From Chloroflexota bacterium (GTDB taxonomy: Bacteria > Chloroflexota > Anaerolineae > Promineifilales > Promineifilaceae): a DNA stretch of 32,470 nt. The DNA is taken from assembly GCA_013112725.1 (NCBI GenBank), contig JABFFZ010000069.1:1-32470 (forward strand), written 5' to 3'. A program made the position numbers and the translations under genes. Positions 22,601-29,795 of this stretch are shown one piece after another. The first letter of the stretch is position 1. Each line of letters opens with the position of its first letter. The notes beneath the pieces are model-generated. The model did no database searches and was not told the DNA's origin. It saw only the letters and a program-made list of their open reading frames with translations.

Positions 22601-23140
22601 CCCACGTTGGGCGGCTTCGTTTAGTTCATCCAGGGCGGCCAGACGGCCGTAATGCCCGGCGGCTTCTTCGTATTGCTGCACCTTTTCGGCAGTCTCAGCC
22701 AGGGTGAGGAGGACGGCCGTCAGTTGTTCGCGCAGCCGTTCCCGTCTGCCCCAAATCCACTCGTCTTCAATCTCCGGCGACAGGTCGCCCTGGTATAAGG
22801 CGGCGGCATTGGCCGGTTCACTGGCGGCCAATTGTTCAAATTCCCATACGTCCACCCATAAATCGGGCGGCGGCAGCAAGGTGATGGTTTCGGCCGGGGC
22901 GTCCAGCCAGTGAGCGGGGATGGCCTGGCGCAGGCGATAGAGGGCGTCTGATAGGGCGCGGCGGCCCCGGTCGGGTGGCAGGTTAGGCCAAAGGTGGGCG
23001 GCGAGGTGGTCACGGCCGTGCGCCCGCCCCGGATGCAGCAGCAAATAAACAAGCAAGCGCTGCGCCTGACGGCCAGAAAGGGTGAGCGGGGGTTCAGCCC
23101 GCAAACTACCAAAGAGGTAAATACGCTGTGACCAATCCAC
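19616..23140 (-). CDS. SARP/BTAD-type regulator with ATPase, TPR and C-terminal HTH domains
   Basis: The 1174 residues have five parts. Residues 1-95 form a winged-helix DNA-binding domain of the SARP type (LSGRQAQRLLVYLLLHPGR, HLWPNLPPDRGRRALSDALYRLR). Residues of about 100-245 are a bacterial transcriptional activation domain. An AAA/STAND ATPase follows, with Walker A GEAGMGKTRLL near residue 270 and Walker B LLILDDVQWAD near 385. Many TPR-like helices run from about 640 to 1050 (e.g. LALGNLVTAHWGLGDYHQAIQ). The C-terminus is a helix-turn-helix, DDLAQALGVSRRTVLRDRQAL. Proteins of this kind sense a signal through the TPR part and switch by ATP binding. The start is GTG 23140. It carries 13 ACGGCCGT copies and three GGCCN5GGCC sites. 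Targets are unknown; the small gene just downstream is the first candidate. Confidence 0.88.
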   Translation of the reverse strand: MDWSQRIYLFGSLRAEPPLTLSGRQAQRLLVYLLLHPGRAHGRDHLAAHLWPNLPPDRGRRALSDALYRLRQAIPAHWLDAPAETITLLPPPDLWVDVWEFEQLAASEPANAAALYQGDLSPEIEDEWIWGRRERLREQLTAVLLTLAETAEKVQQYEEAAGHYGRLAALDELNEAAQRGLMRCHAGQGRPDEALFVYENFQQLLAVELNVAPAAATQQLARQLQAEWELQQQTAVGLTTTPFVGRAMERAHLLARLDEARAGRGSLVILLGEAGMGKTRLLESLAQSADWRGWQVGWGRGEQFTLPAPYTPLAEALTAVLPRPRLQQLARLLPPWPLTLADQIVPVIGRELTLPPLPESTRPAQQLPVALRLLLDGLQQIAPHLLILDDVQWADTAIWPLLTHLQPALAELSVLLIVSGRLGELRQQTAVWETLTAWEQQGAIVLRLAGLEPQALAEMARALGRGTLSTAALARLHQTSGGNPLLAQNLLELDDPTAQPELLALQRRRLAQLPDASLLVLQAAAVLGLHFDYDLWEDVITGLPQADLPALAGELEERHLIVLERDGYRFSHDTLRAAVYLGTPDERRRQLHGRALAAYAHQRPEATLSLLYHAQEAGDDTAVARYALLAGEESLRRFANQAARQQFTQALAALPPHDWPNRYNALLGRVRAIGSMGDREAQAADLALLHTLAEQSGDQKQLAHALALQAKFHWQLSDFAQARQTIEAGLQLSPEPAAQTLLLETLGQVERDQGNYQAARDYFAQAGQLYQQLGNTGGVANNYVMVGIVAQRLNDFPQAIALFHQALTIGRQLGSQALESLALGNLVTAHWGLGDYHQAIQYGQQALALNREMGELWAQASSLGNLGALLAITGDFPAAIEHMHQALAVLRLTRDRQSQAINLSNLANLYLDTGQTAQAIPLFTEALALNRQMGRRRSEGYALHGRGVTYYQEGRYAAAVADLTTAVQIRAELGEVSNLCFTQADLALALLAQDQVAAAYDQVQAALALLSAKTTPEARQQVHFAAYQMFLAQAQEALALPQLALAEQVLWETAVALPEAQRPSFLELNPRNQVVLTAVRQHTRSQQTQLVKAGVPSGRRLTAADYIPVTWTLYTVADELVASAAARRQHILQRLLHEAAAQGAAPTDDDLAQALGVSRRTVLRDRQALADRDA

Positions 23141-23235
23141 GATTTTTTCGATCTATTACGCCCTCATTGACATCAGTAGATCAAAGCGAAGCTTTCATCT
23201 TATGAAAGCGGGGTAATGTCTTTGCTTTTCCCCAT

Positions 23236-23309
23236 GACTACAGCGGATTAAGAAATAAACGGATTCTCCTCTAGAAATTTATCCGCTTATTCCCCCATCC
23301 GTTGTAGTC
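23236..23309. repeat. Imperfect inverted repeat (GACTACAGCGGAT type)
   Basis: GACTACAGCGGA (23236-23247) is matched by TCCGTTGTAGTC (23298-23309) with one wobble. Inner AATAAACGGAT and ATCCGCTTATT elements pair as well. It lies in the 234-base gap upstream of the SARP-type gene. Confidence 0.75.
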
Positions 23310-23331
23310 TTAAGAAGGTGGCAAAAACTAA

Positions 23332-23366
23332 CGAGGAGTGAGCATCCTCAAATGCCGAACTCCTCG
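23332..23366 (-). terminator. Possible terminator after the 178-aa gene
   Basis: CGAGGAGT (23332-23339) and ACTCCTCG (23359-23366) form an 8-bp stem. Read on the minus strand it is followed by TTAGTTTTT. It begins 9 bases after the stop of the 178-residue gene. Confidence 0.55.
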
Positions 23367-23374
23367 ATTTAGAC

Positions 23375-23911
23375 CTATTGGTAATTGAATTTGTACTTGA
23401 CCCCCTCGCGGGTTTTGAGTTCTTGCCAGCCAAATTTAGTCAGGGTGACATCGGGGCGGCGGCAAAAGGCTAACAGTTCGGTGGCAATGGTGGGGGCGGC
23501 GTAAACGGCCGTTTCTTCAAACAAATCTACCGGGTTCAATCCCAGTTTTTGGGCGACGTGCAAATAAACGGCCATGCCCACTTCCACTTTGCGCTTTTGG
23601 GGAATGGTATAGTTGGCAATGGCGAAGCCGGTCAGACCGCTGCGCAGCCAGTCGGCGTCGTTTTGGCGAGCGGCGATGGTGGCGGCGCGGTGGCCGTAGA
23701 TGCCAAAAAGGGAGCGGTGTTCGGGCGGCAGAGCTTCTTGAAATTGGGCGCGTTCGGAGGGGGTAACGGCCGTGAACCGGGACACAATTCCCCGTATCTG
23801 CTCATCCACCACACACGGCAGCGGTTCGGCAAAATAAGTCACCACGTCAATATCCCCCAACAAGGCGACGGCGTCTTCAATAAACGTGTGAATGGCGTTT
23901 CCGTTTTTCAT
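23375..23911 (-). CDS. Hypothetical protein (178 aa)
   Basis: I do not recognise this protein. It is soluble, mixed alpha/beta by composition and without a signal peptide or membrane segments. The N-terminal NAIHTFIEDAVALLGDIDVVTYFAEPL, the central FGIYGHRAATIAARQNDADWLRSGLTGFAI and LHVAQKLGLNPVDLFEE are helix-like. The middle segment, a histidine-arginine stretch followed by a small helical domain, could be protein-binding. It is the last gene of a long minus-strand run, 45 bases after gpmI, with a strong hairpin between them. It carries two ACGGCCGT copies, so it has the composition of its neighbours and is probably a real, resident gene. Confidence 0.6.
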   Translation of the reverse strand: MKNGNAIHTFIEDAVALLGDIDVVTYFAEPLPCVVDEQIRGIVSRFTAVTPSERAQFQEALPPEHRSLFGIYGHRAATIAARQNDADWLRSGLTGFAIANYTIPQKRKVEVGMAVYLHVAQKLGLNPVDLFEETAVYAAPTIATELLAFCRRPDVTLTKFGWQELKTREGVKYKFNYQ

Positions 23912-23920
23912 GGTGGTGAA

Positions 23921-23953
23921 AGGTGCGACGCACTTTTGAAGTGCGTCGCACCT
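23921..23953 (-). terminator. Perfect 15-bp hairpin after gpmI
   Basis: AGGTGCGACGCACTT (23921-23935) and its exact complement (23939-23953) leave a 3-nt loop. It lies three bases beyond the gpmI stop and 9 bases before the start of the next gene. It is strong enough to stop or slow transcription or protect the mRNA end; no T tract follows. Confidence 0.7.
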
Positions 23954-23956
23954 AGT

Positions 23957-25486
23957 TTATTCAATCAAACTCCGCCCCGTCATCTCCTCCGGCTGAGCAA
24001 TGCCTAACAGCGCCAATACGGTGGGGGCTACGTCGGCCAGGATGCCCCGCGGCCGTAACCAATAGTTCTCATGGCCAATAGCAAAAAAGTGGACGGGTTG
24101 GGTAGTATGGTAGGTGTGCGGGCCGCCAGTTTGTTCGTTGATCATGATTTCGCAGTTGCCATGATCGGCCGTAACCAGGGCCACGCCGCCTTTAGCAACA
24201 ATCGCATCCACCAGTTTCCCGGCGCACGCATCCACCGCTTCCACCGCTTTGATGGCCGCTTCCAGCACACCCGTGTGTCCGACCATATCCGGGTTGGCAA
24301 AGTTGACCAGGATGAAGTCGTCGTCGTGGGTATGGAGGCGGTTGAGTACGGCCGCAGCCAATGGATAGGCGCTCATTTCCGGCTGCAAATCATAGGTAGG
24401 CACTTTGGGCGACGGTTCCAGATGGCGATCTTCACCGGGGAAAGAGGTTTCCCGACCGCCGTTAAAGAAGTAGGTGACGTGGGCATACTTTTCCGTCTCG
24501 GCGGCGTGGAACTGTTGGCGACCGGCTTTGCTCAGCACTTCGGCCAGCGGGTTGGTGATCTCCTGTTCGGGAAAGATGACGTCCACGTCAAAATTATCCT
24601 CGTAAGCGGTCATGGTCAGGATGTGCAGGTCAGGGATGAAGTTGTGAGGGAAGCCATCAAAATCGGGAAAGAGGAAGGCGGTGACGATCTGGCGCATCCG
24701 GTCGGCACGGAAGTTGGTGAAGACCAGGCAATCGCCCGGTTCAACGCACACATTTTTGTCGCCCACGTCAATGGCCACGGGCAGGACAAATTCGTCAGTG
24801 ACGCCATTGGCGTAAGAGGCTTCCAGGGCAGCCTGGGCAGATACGGCCGTGGCCCCTGCCTCACCACGATGCAAAGCGATCAACTCGTACCCCTTTTGGA
24901 TGCGCGGCCAGCGTTTGTCCCGGTCCATAGTGTAGTAACGGCCGCAGACAGAAGCAATCACGCCTGGATGGCCGGCCAGAAACGCCTCCAGCCCGGCGAC
25001 AAAGGTGATGGCGCTGTTGGGGGGCGTGTCACGGCCGTCGGTGATGAGATGGATAACCGGTTCCACGCCGGCTTTGTTGGCTCGTTCAATCAGGGCAAAG
25101 AGATGGCTGCTGTGGCTGTGAACGCCCCCCTCGCCCAACAAGCCGATGAGATGCAGTTTGCTGCCTCTGGCTTTCACCTGTTCAAGCGCATTCACCAGGG
25201 TGGGGATTTCAAAAAATGACCCGTTGCGGATGGCCAGATTGATGCGCGTAAAATCCTGGTAGATGATGCGCCCCGCGCCCAGGTTCAAATGCCCCACTTC
25301 GGAATTGCCCATTTGTCCATCTGGCAACCCCACCGCTTCACCAGACGCATCCAGTACAGCGCGTTCATAGGTACGTAGCCAATGATCAAAATTTGGCGTA
25401 TGCGCCTGCACCACAGCGTTACCATGCTCTCGTTCCCGAATCCCCCACCCGTCCAAAATGATCAATGCAACCGGTTTCCGACTCAT
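23957..25486 (-). CDS. gpmI: 2,3-bisphosphoglycerate-independent phosphoglycerate mutase
   Basis: This enzyme interconverts 3- and 2-phosphoglycerate in glycolysis and gluconeogenesis, using two Mn ions. The 509 residues match the family. ALIILDGWGIRE is at the N-terminus, the phosphoserine is Ser62 in GQMGNSEVGHLNLGAGR, and HSHSSHL, ITDGRDTPP, GRYYTMDRDKRW, FRADRMRQ and the C-terminal metal site VTADHGNCE and GGPHTYHTT are all present. It starts one base after the stop of the histidine kinase gene, so the two are probably cotranscribed. Metabolic flux and the cNMP-sensing kinase may therefore be expressed together. Confidence 0.96.
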   Translation of the reverse strand: MSRKPVALIILDGWGIREREHGNAVVQAHTPNFDHWLRTYERAVLDASGEAVGLPDGQMGNSEVGHLNLGAGRIIYQDFTRINLAIRNGSFFEIPTLVNALEQVKARGSKLHLIGLLGEGGVHSHSSHLFALIERANKAGVEPVIHLITDGRDTPPNSAITFVAGLEAFLAGHPGVIASVCGRYYTMDRDKRWPRIQKGYELIALHRGEAGATAVSAQAALEASYANGVTDEFVLPVAIDVGDKNVCVEPGDCLVFTNFRADRMRQIVTAFLFPDFDGFPHNFIPDLHILTMTAYEDNFDVDVIFPEQEITNPLAEVLSKAGRQQFHAAETEKYAHVTYFFNGGRETSFPGEDRHLEPSPKVPTYDLQPEMSAYPLAAAVLNRLHTHDDDFILVNFANPDMVGHTGVLEAAIKAVEAVDACAGKLVDAIVAKGGVALVTADHGNCEIMINEQTGGPHTYHTTQPVHFFAIGHENYWLRPRGILADVAPTVLALLGIAQPEEMTGRSLIE

Positions 25487-25487
25487 T

Positions 25488-26759
25488 TCAGTTTTCTCCT
25501 AACACATCAGTATTGTTTAGCGGCAGGGTAAACACAAACCGGCTGCCCATGCCGCCTTCGCCTGGCTCCACCCAGATTTGCCCACCGTGCGCTTCCACCG
25601 TCAGGCGGCAGAAGGCCAGCCCCAGACCATAGCCGCGCGGTCGTCGCATCCCGGTGCGCTGTACCTGGGCAAAACGGTCAAAGATACGCTGGCGGTCAAC
25701 CGGGGGAACACCAGGGCCACTGTCTTGCACGCTCACTTGCATCATGGGGCCGGCCAGACTGACATCCACCTGAATACGGCCGTTGTCCGGCGTGAACTTG
25801 ATGGCATTGTCAATCAGATTGGTCAACACCCGCCGCAGGCGTTCAACATCGGCCATCACCAGCGGTAAATCTTCGGCAAAATTGGTTTGAAACTGAATAG
25901 CGCGCCAGTTGAGGCCCAAACCAGCCATGGCAATGACCTCGTCTACAAGCTGCCGGATACAAACGGGTTCGAGATCCAACTCCAACACGCCTGATTCCAG
26001 CCGGGAGGCATCGAGCAGGGAATCTACCAAATCTTGCATCCGGGCGTGGGCCAGCCGGGCAATATCCAGCAATTCCCGGTTGGCGGCCAGCACATCCTCC
26101 GGCAGTACCAATTCCAGCATGTTCAAGACGCTGTACATATTACCCAGCGGGCTGCGCAGGTCGTGGACAATCAGATCGCTCGTTTCCTGGCGCAATTGGT
26201 TCAGGGCAACCAACTGTTCATTTTCGTCCAGAAGCGAGGATAACTGCCGCAATGCGCCCCGGTCAGTCACTACTTCCGACCGGGTCGTTTCATGGACAGC
26301 GCGCAGCCGGGCGCTGAGCAAAGCCAATAAATTCAGGCTGATGGCAGGTTGCGCTTGCAGCAATTGATAGAAACCAGCGCGTTCAATCCGCAGCAGCCGC
26401 GTCGGGTCCACCGCTACCAATGACGCCCAACGTGGTTTGTCTTCCAGCAGCGCCATGTCGCCCACCACTTCACCAGGCAGCCGGAAGAACACATCGTCCG
26501 GCTGGCTGAATTTGCCCTTAACAACTGCCACCCGCCCGGCCCAGACAATGTAAAGGGCGTCGCCATCATCCCCTTCACAAAAGATGATGTCGCCAGGGCC
26601 AAAACGCTGTTCGGTGATCAACTCTTGCAGCAGACGCCGGTCAAGCGAAGTCAAAATTCTTACCAGACTGTTGGCTGCGACCATGTCTGTTATGCCCCCA
26701 TCAGACGGGTCTGTGGTGCGGATACGGTTAAGTTCAGCGTCAGTTACCTTTTGAGCCAT
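25488..26759 (-). CDS. Cyclic-nucleotide-binding sensor histidine kinase
   Basis: The 423 residues begin with a cyclic-nucleotide-binding domain (about 35-150: GPGDIIFCEGDDGDALYIVWAGRVAVV, RLPGEVVGDMALLEDKPRWASLVA). A coiled linker leads to the dimerisation domain with phosphoacceptor His199 in IVHDLRSPLGNMYSVLNM. The ATPase domain follows (N box LTNLIDNAIKFTPDNG, G1 DSGPGVPP, F box IFDRFAQ, G2 GYGLGLAFC). There are no membrane segments, so it is a cytoplasmic sensor. The binding pocket keeps GD-ALLE but lacks the usual RxA arginine (PRWAS, with Arg at a shifted place), so cAMP binding is uncertain. The partner regulator is not adjacent. Its stop is one base from the gpmI start. Confidence 0.92.
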   Translation of the reverse strand: MAQKVTDAELNRIRTTDPSDGGITDMVAANSLVRILTSLDRRLLQELITEQRFGPGDIIFCEGDDGDALYIVWAGRVAVVKGKFSQPDDVFFRLPGEVVGDMALLEDKPRWASLVAVDPTRLLRIERAGFYQLLQAQPAISLNLLALLSARLRAVHETTRSEVVTDRGALRQLSSLLDENEQLVALNQLRQETSDLIVHDLRSPLGNMYSVLNMLELVLPEDVLAANRELLDIARLAHARMQDLVDSLLDASRLESGVLELDLEPVCIRQLVDEVIAMAGLGLNWRAIQFQTNFAEDLPLVMADVERLRRVLTNLIDNAIKFTPDNGRIQVDVSLAGPMMQVSVQDSGPGVPPVDRQRIFDRFAQVQRTGMRRPRGYGLGLAFCRLTVEAHGGQIWVEPGEGGMGSRFVFTLPLNNTDVLGEN

Positions 26760-26768
26760 CTTTGTAGG

Positions 26769-26834
26769 GTAATCAGGTAATTGAGTAATTGGGTAATCGG
26801 GTAATTACGCAATTACGCAATTACTCAATTACAC
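26769..26834. repeat. Octamer-unit inverted repeat (GGTAATTG type)
   Basis: Five 8-nt units of GGTAATTG-like sequence are followed in register by CGCAATTA, CGCAATTA and CTCAATTA, the inverted form. The right arm supplies the TAA stop of the TPP enzyme (26829-26831). The left arm lies 9 bases upstream of the kinase start. Confidence 0.92.
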
Positions 26835-28463
26835 AATATACGGCGTACTCGCCCCTGTTTTTGCCATACCTTTTTCATCTAGCGAGACATCAATACAGGC
26901 GGGCAGGCCACTGGCAAAAGCGCGGGATAGGGCCGGGCCGATGTCGGCCGGGTTATCTACGTGTTCGCCGTAGCCGCCCATGGCGGCCACGATTTTATCA
27001 TAGCGGGTGGGAGCCAGTTTGGTGGCGATGGCCCGCTCTTCACCGACCATGTTCACCTGCGGTCCGCGAATTTGGCCCCAACCGGCGTCATTGCCGACGA
27101 TGGCGACGATGGGCAGGTGGTAACGCACGGCCGTGTCAAACTCAAAGCCATTCAGCCCAAACGAGCCATCACCGCTGACGATCAGCACCTTTTTCTGCGG
27201 GTACAGGTGTTGGGCGGCAATGGCAAAGGGTGCACCTACCCCCAGGCAGCCCAGTGGGCCGGGGTCCAGCCATTGGCCGGGTGCGGTCACGTCCAGCACC
27301 TTCGCGGCGGCGCTGACAATATCGCCGCCGTCGCCAACGACGATCATCTGCTCGTCCAGCAATTTGTTGATCTCGGCGGCAAAGCGGAAATGGTTGACCG
27401 GGGCATCATCCAGCGCTTCCCAGGCGGCCTGCTGATCGCGCTTTTTCGCTTCCCAACCGCGCACCTCGTCCAGCCAGTTTTGCCAACGAATACCTTGCAG
27501 ACCTTCGCTGAGCGCCTCCAACACCAGCCGCGCGTCAGCCACCATAGCCACGTCTGCCTGCCGGTTGTGGTGCAATTCAGCGGCATCGTTTTCAATCTGG
27601 ATGAGTTTAGCCTGGGGATTCCAGCCTTCCAGGCCGTATTTCAGGCGGAAGTCCAGCGGCGTGCCGATGAGCAGCACGGCGTCGGCTTCGCGCAGTGCTT
27701 TGGAACGGGCGGCTTTGCCGCAGTGGGGGTGGGTCATAGGCAGTGTGCCCCGCCCCGCGCCATTGGTGAAAACGGGCACGGCCGTTTGCTCTGTAAATTC
27801 GCGTAGGGCAGCGCTGGCCCCATCCCAATATACCTGCGTCCCGGCAATCAGAATTGGCTTTTGGGCGCTACGCAAAATCTCAAACATCGCTTGAATGGCG
27901 CTCAGTTCTGGCTGAACCGGTTCGGCCACAAATCTAGGGGCAATTTCGGGTACGTCTATAGCATTAAACAGCACGTCAAAGGGTAATTCGATGAAAACGG
28001 GGCCGGGCCGCCCGCTCAGCGCCAGTTTGAAGGCGTCCGCCAATTGTGCCGGGATTTCTTCCGTTTTTTGAATGGTGAAGCTGGCTTTGGTGAAGGTCTG
28101 GAACATTTCGGTTTGCGGCATTTCCTGGAGTGCGCCCCGGCCCCGCGTGCGCAGAGGGGCTGCGCCGCCAAAGAGGATCATGGGGCTGCGCGCCTGATAG
28201 GCATTGGCGACGGCCGTGACCGCATCTGTCACCCCTGGGCCGGCGGTGACAATGGCCGCGCCGATGTTGTGCGTCAGCCGGGCATAGGCGTCGGCGGCGT
28301 GCCCCGCCGCCTGTTCATGCCGGAAATCAATCACGGCAATGTTGTTATTCAAACAGCCTTCATACACCGGCGCTATGTGCCCGCCGCAGAGGGTATAGAG
28401 TGTGTCCACCCCCTGCGCCGCCAGCGCCCGCGCTACCAGTTCGCCGCCGTGTGTAAATTGCAT
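26829..28463 (-). CDS. Thiamine-diphosphate-dependent enzyme of the acetolactate synthase / 2-hydroxyacyl-CoA lyase type
   Basis: The 544 residues have the three-domain layout of this superfamily. The N-terminal pyrimidine-binding part has FRHEQAAGHAADAYARL with the catalytic Glu50, then GPGVTDAVTAVANAYQARSP. The middle domain begins near residue 190. The C-terminal diphosphate part has GPLGCLGVGAPFAIAA and the metal motif SGDGSFGLNGFEFDTAVRYHLPIVAIVGND. Acetolactate synthase needs a regulatory ilvH, which is absent here. With an enoyl-CoA-reductase-like SDR next door, a 2-hydroxyacyl-CoA lyase or related acyloin reaction is as likely; the substrate is undecided. ATG 28463 is chosen because AAGGAGGT lies upstream; the frame beyond it is repeat. 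The TAA stop is repeat-encoded. Confidence 0.88.
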   Translation of the reverse strand: MQFTHGGELVARALAAQGVDTLYTLCGGHIAPVYEGCLNNNIAVIDFRHEQAAGHAADAYARLTHNIGAAIVTAGPGVTDAVTAVANAYQARSPMILFGGAAPLRTRGRGALQEMPQTEMFQTFTKASFTIQKTEEIPAQLADAFKLALSGRPGPVFIELPFDVLFNAIDVPEIAPRFVAEPVQPELSAIQAMFEILRSAQKPILIAGTQVYWDGASAALREFTEQTAVPVFTNGAGRGTLPMTHPHCGKAARSKALREADAVLLIGTPLDFRLKYGLEGWNPQAKLIQIENDAAELHHNRQADVAMVADARLVLEALSEGLQGIRWQNWLDEVRGWEAKKRDQQAAWEALDDAPVNHFRFAAEINKLLDEQMIVVGDGGDIVSAAAKVLDVTAPGQWLDPGPLGCLGVGAPFAIAAQHLYPQKKVLIVSGDGSFGLNGFEFDTAVRYHLPIVAIVGNDAGWGQIRGPQVNMVGEERAIATKLAPTRYDKIVAAMGGYGEHVDNPADIGPALSRAFASGLPACIDVSLDEKGMAKTGASTPYIV

Positions 28464-28483
28464 CGTTTTTACCTCCTTATTCT

Positions 28484-28533
28484 CGTGATGCGTGATGCGT
28501 GAAAGCCTCACGGGTCACGCATCACGCATCACG
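28484..28533. repeat. Heptamer inverted repeat (GTGATGC type)
   Basis: CGTGATGCGTGATGCGTGA (from 28484) faces TCACGCATCACGCATCACG (to 28533) with a short loop. On the minus strand it ends the SDR gene (tail Phe-Arg-Asp-Ala, stop at 28522-28524) and then leads to the TPP gene. Confidence 0.95.
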
Positions 28534-29367
28534 AAATCCATCAAAAGCCGGTGGCGCATTGTCATGGTCGTCAATTTCCCATGTTTTGCGCCAGAGGGAG
28601 TACGCGCCGTCAATTTTGATCGTCTCACCGCTGATATAGGCAGCGGCAGGGGAGAGCAGAAAGACGATGGCTGCGGCCGTTTCGCTTTCCGTGCCCATGC
28701 GTTTGTACGGAATGTCTTTGATGACCAGGGGCAGGAACTCTTTTTTGACGTAATCGGGGTATTTGTCCAGGCCGCTGGAATTGATGACGCCCGGGGCGAC
28801 GGCGTTGACACGCACGCCGGCGCGCGCCCACTCAACGGCCAATGTTTTGGTCAGGTTTTCCACCCCGGCGCGGGCGGCGGCGGAATGGGCCATGCCGGGG
28901 TAGCCGCGCCACTGGTCAATGAGCATGTTGACGATGACGCCGCCGTGCTGGTGCATGTGTTGGGTGTAGGCTTCGCGGCACATGAGGAAGGTGCCGGTGA
29001 GGTTGGTCTCGACGACGGCCGTGAACCCCTTCAAGGTGATCATCTCCGCCGGGCTGATAAATTGGCCGCCGGCATTGTTCACCAGCCCATGCACCGCGCC
29101 CCGCTCGGCCAATACCTGGGCAAACAGCTTTTGCACCTGGCTTTCCTCGCGAATGTTGCAGGGCACGGCCGTGACGCGGCCCCCACTTTGGCTAATCTCC
29201 TGGCGCACCGCTTCCAGCTTTTCCGGGTCTCGCCCGGCGATGACGACGTGTGCGCCCAGCGAGGCCAGTTCATGGGCGGTAGCCCGCCCAATGCCGCTGC
29301 CGCCGCCGGTGACGATGATGGTTTGCCCGGCAAATAAATCGGGGCGGAAAATAGAGTGGTAGGTCAT
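28522..29367 (-). CDS. SDR-family reductase, peroxisomal trans-2-enoyl-CoA reductase-like
   Basis: The 281 residues are a classical short-chain dehydrogenase: VTGGGSGIGRAT (cofactor loop), LVNNAGGQF and the VETNLTGTF helix. The usual Tyr-x-x-x-Lys is replaced by HSAAARAGVENLTKTLAVEWA (from His161). The same HS(G/A)AARAGVxNLTK occurs in human PECR, which reduces trans-2-enoyl-CoA, so the substitution marks that subfamily rather than a dead enzyme. The C-terminus YISGETIKIDGAYSLW is normal for the family, and the last residues come from a heptamer repeat. The start overlaps the stop of the channel gene upstream (ATGA), so the two are translationally coupled. A fatty-acyl-CoA substrate is inferred. 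Confidence 0.88.
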   Translation of the reverse strand: MTYHSIFRPDLFAGQTIIVTGGGSGIGRATAHELASLGAHVVIAGRDPEKLEAVRQEISQSGGRVTAVPCNIREESQVQKLFAQVLAERGAVHGLVNNAGGQFISPAEMITLKGFTAVVETNLTGTFLMCREAYTQHMHQHGGVIVNMLIDQWRGYPGMAHSAAARAGVENLTKTLAVEWARAGVRVNAVAPGVINSSGLDKYPDYVKKEFLPLVIKDIPYKRMGTESETAAAIVFLLSPAAAYISGETIKIDGAYSLWRKTWEIDDHDNAPPAFDGFRDA

Positions 29368-29795
29368 GGTGCTTCCTCGTCTTGGGGCACGGCCATTTCG
29401 TCTGTGGTGGTTACTTCGATGGCAGATAGCTCCGCAGCCGCTTCTTTTAATTCCCGTTTGAGCAGCCGGCGTGGTACGCCCGGCTCAATTCTAATCTCGG
29501 CCAGTTTGAGGATGAAGCTGGATAACAGACCCAGGCCAATGACGATGTAAAGGGTGGTAAATAATTTGGTAAAGGGGTTCGTCGGGGAAAGGTCGCCATA
29601 GCCAACAGTAGCCAGGGTGACAACCGTAAAATAGAAAGAATCTACCCACGACCACTGTTCAAATTGATGGTAAAACACCGTACCCAACAGAATAACAGCC
29701 AACACCATCCAAAAAAGGCCGCGAAATTCCTTGTCTTGCCAGCCACCTTTGAGCCGCCGCCAGGCCTGCACAATAAAAAAGTATAAGGCGATCAT
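29364..29795 (-). CDS. Two-helix potassium channel (Ion_trans_2)
   Basis: The 143 residues have an N-terminal hydrophobic or amphipathic start and a first membrane helix (GLFWMVLAVILLGTVFYH). A pore helix with the K+ selectivity filter follows (YFTVVTLATVGYGDLSP), then the inner helix (LFTTLYIVIGLGLLSSFILKLAEI). The filter TVGYGD is the exact consensus. The tail is short and acidic, without an RCK domain, so gating must rely on another partner or on membrane or pH effects. It overlaps its neighbours at both ends (4 bases each), so expression is tied to the MazG-like and SDR genes, an unusual combination. Confidence 0.92.
   Translation of the reverse strand: MIALYFFIVQAWRRLKGGWQDKEFRGLFWMVLAVILLGTVFYHQFEQWSWVDSFYFTVVTLATVGYGDLSPTNPFTKLFTTLYIVIGLGLLSSFILKLAEIRIEPGVPRRLLKRELKEAAAELSAIEVTTTDEMAVPQDEEAP

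Noticed and set aside
24071..25219. Long plus-strand frame opposite gpmI (382 codons)
   Set aside because: gpmI is complete with all motifs on the minus strand; the opposite frame has no recognisable domain.
28464..28511. N-terminal extension of the TPP enzyme
   Set aside because: The extension is encoded by heptamer repeat and lies upstream of a strong ribosome binding site that fits ATG 28463.
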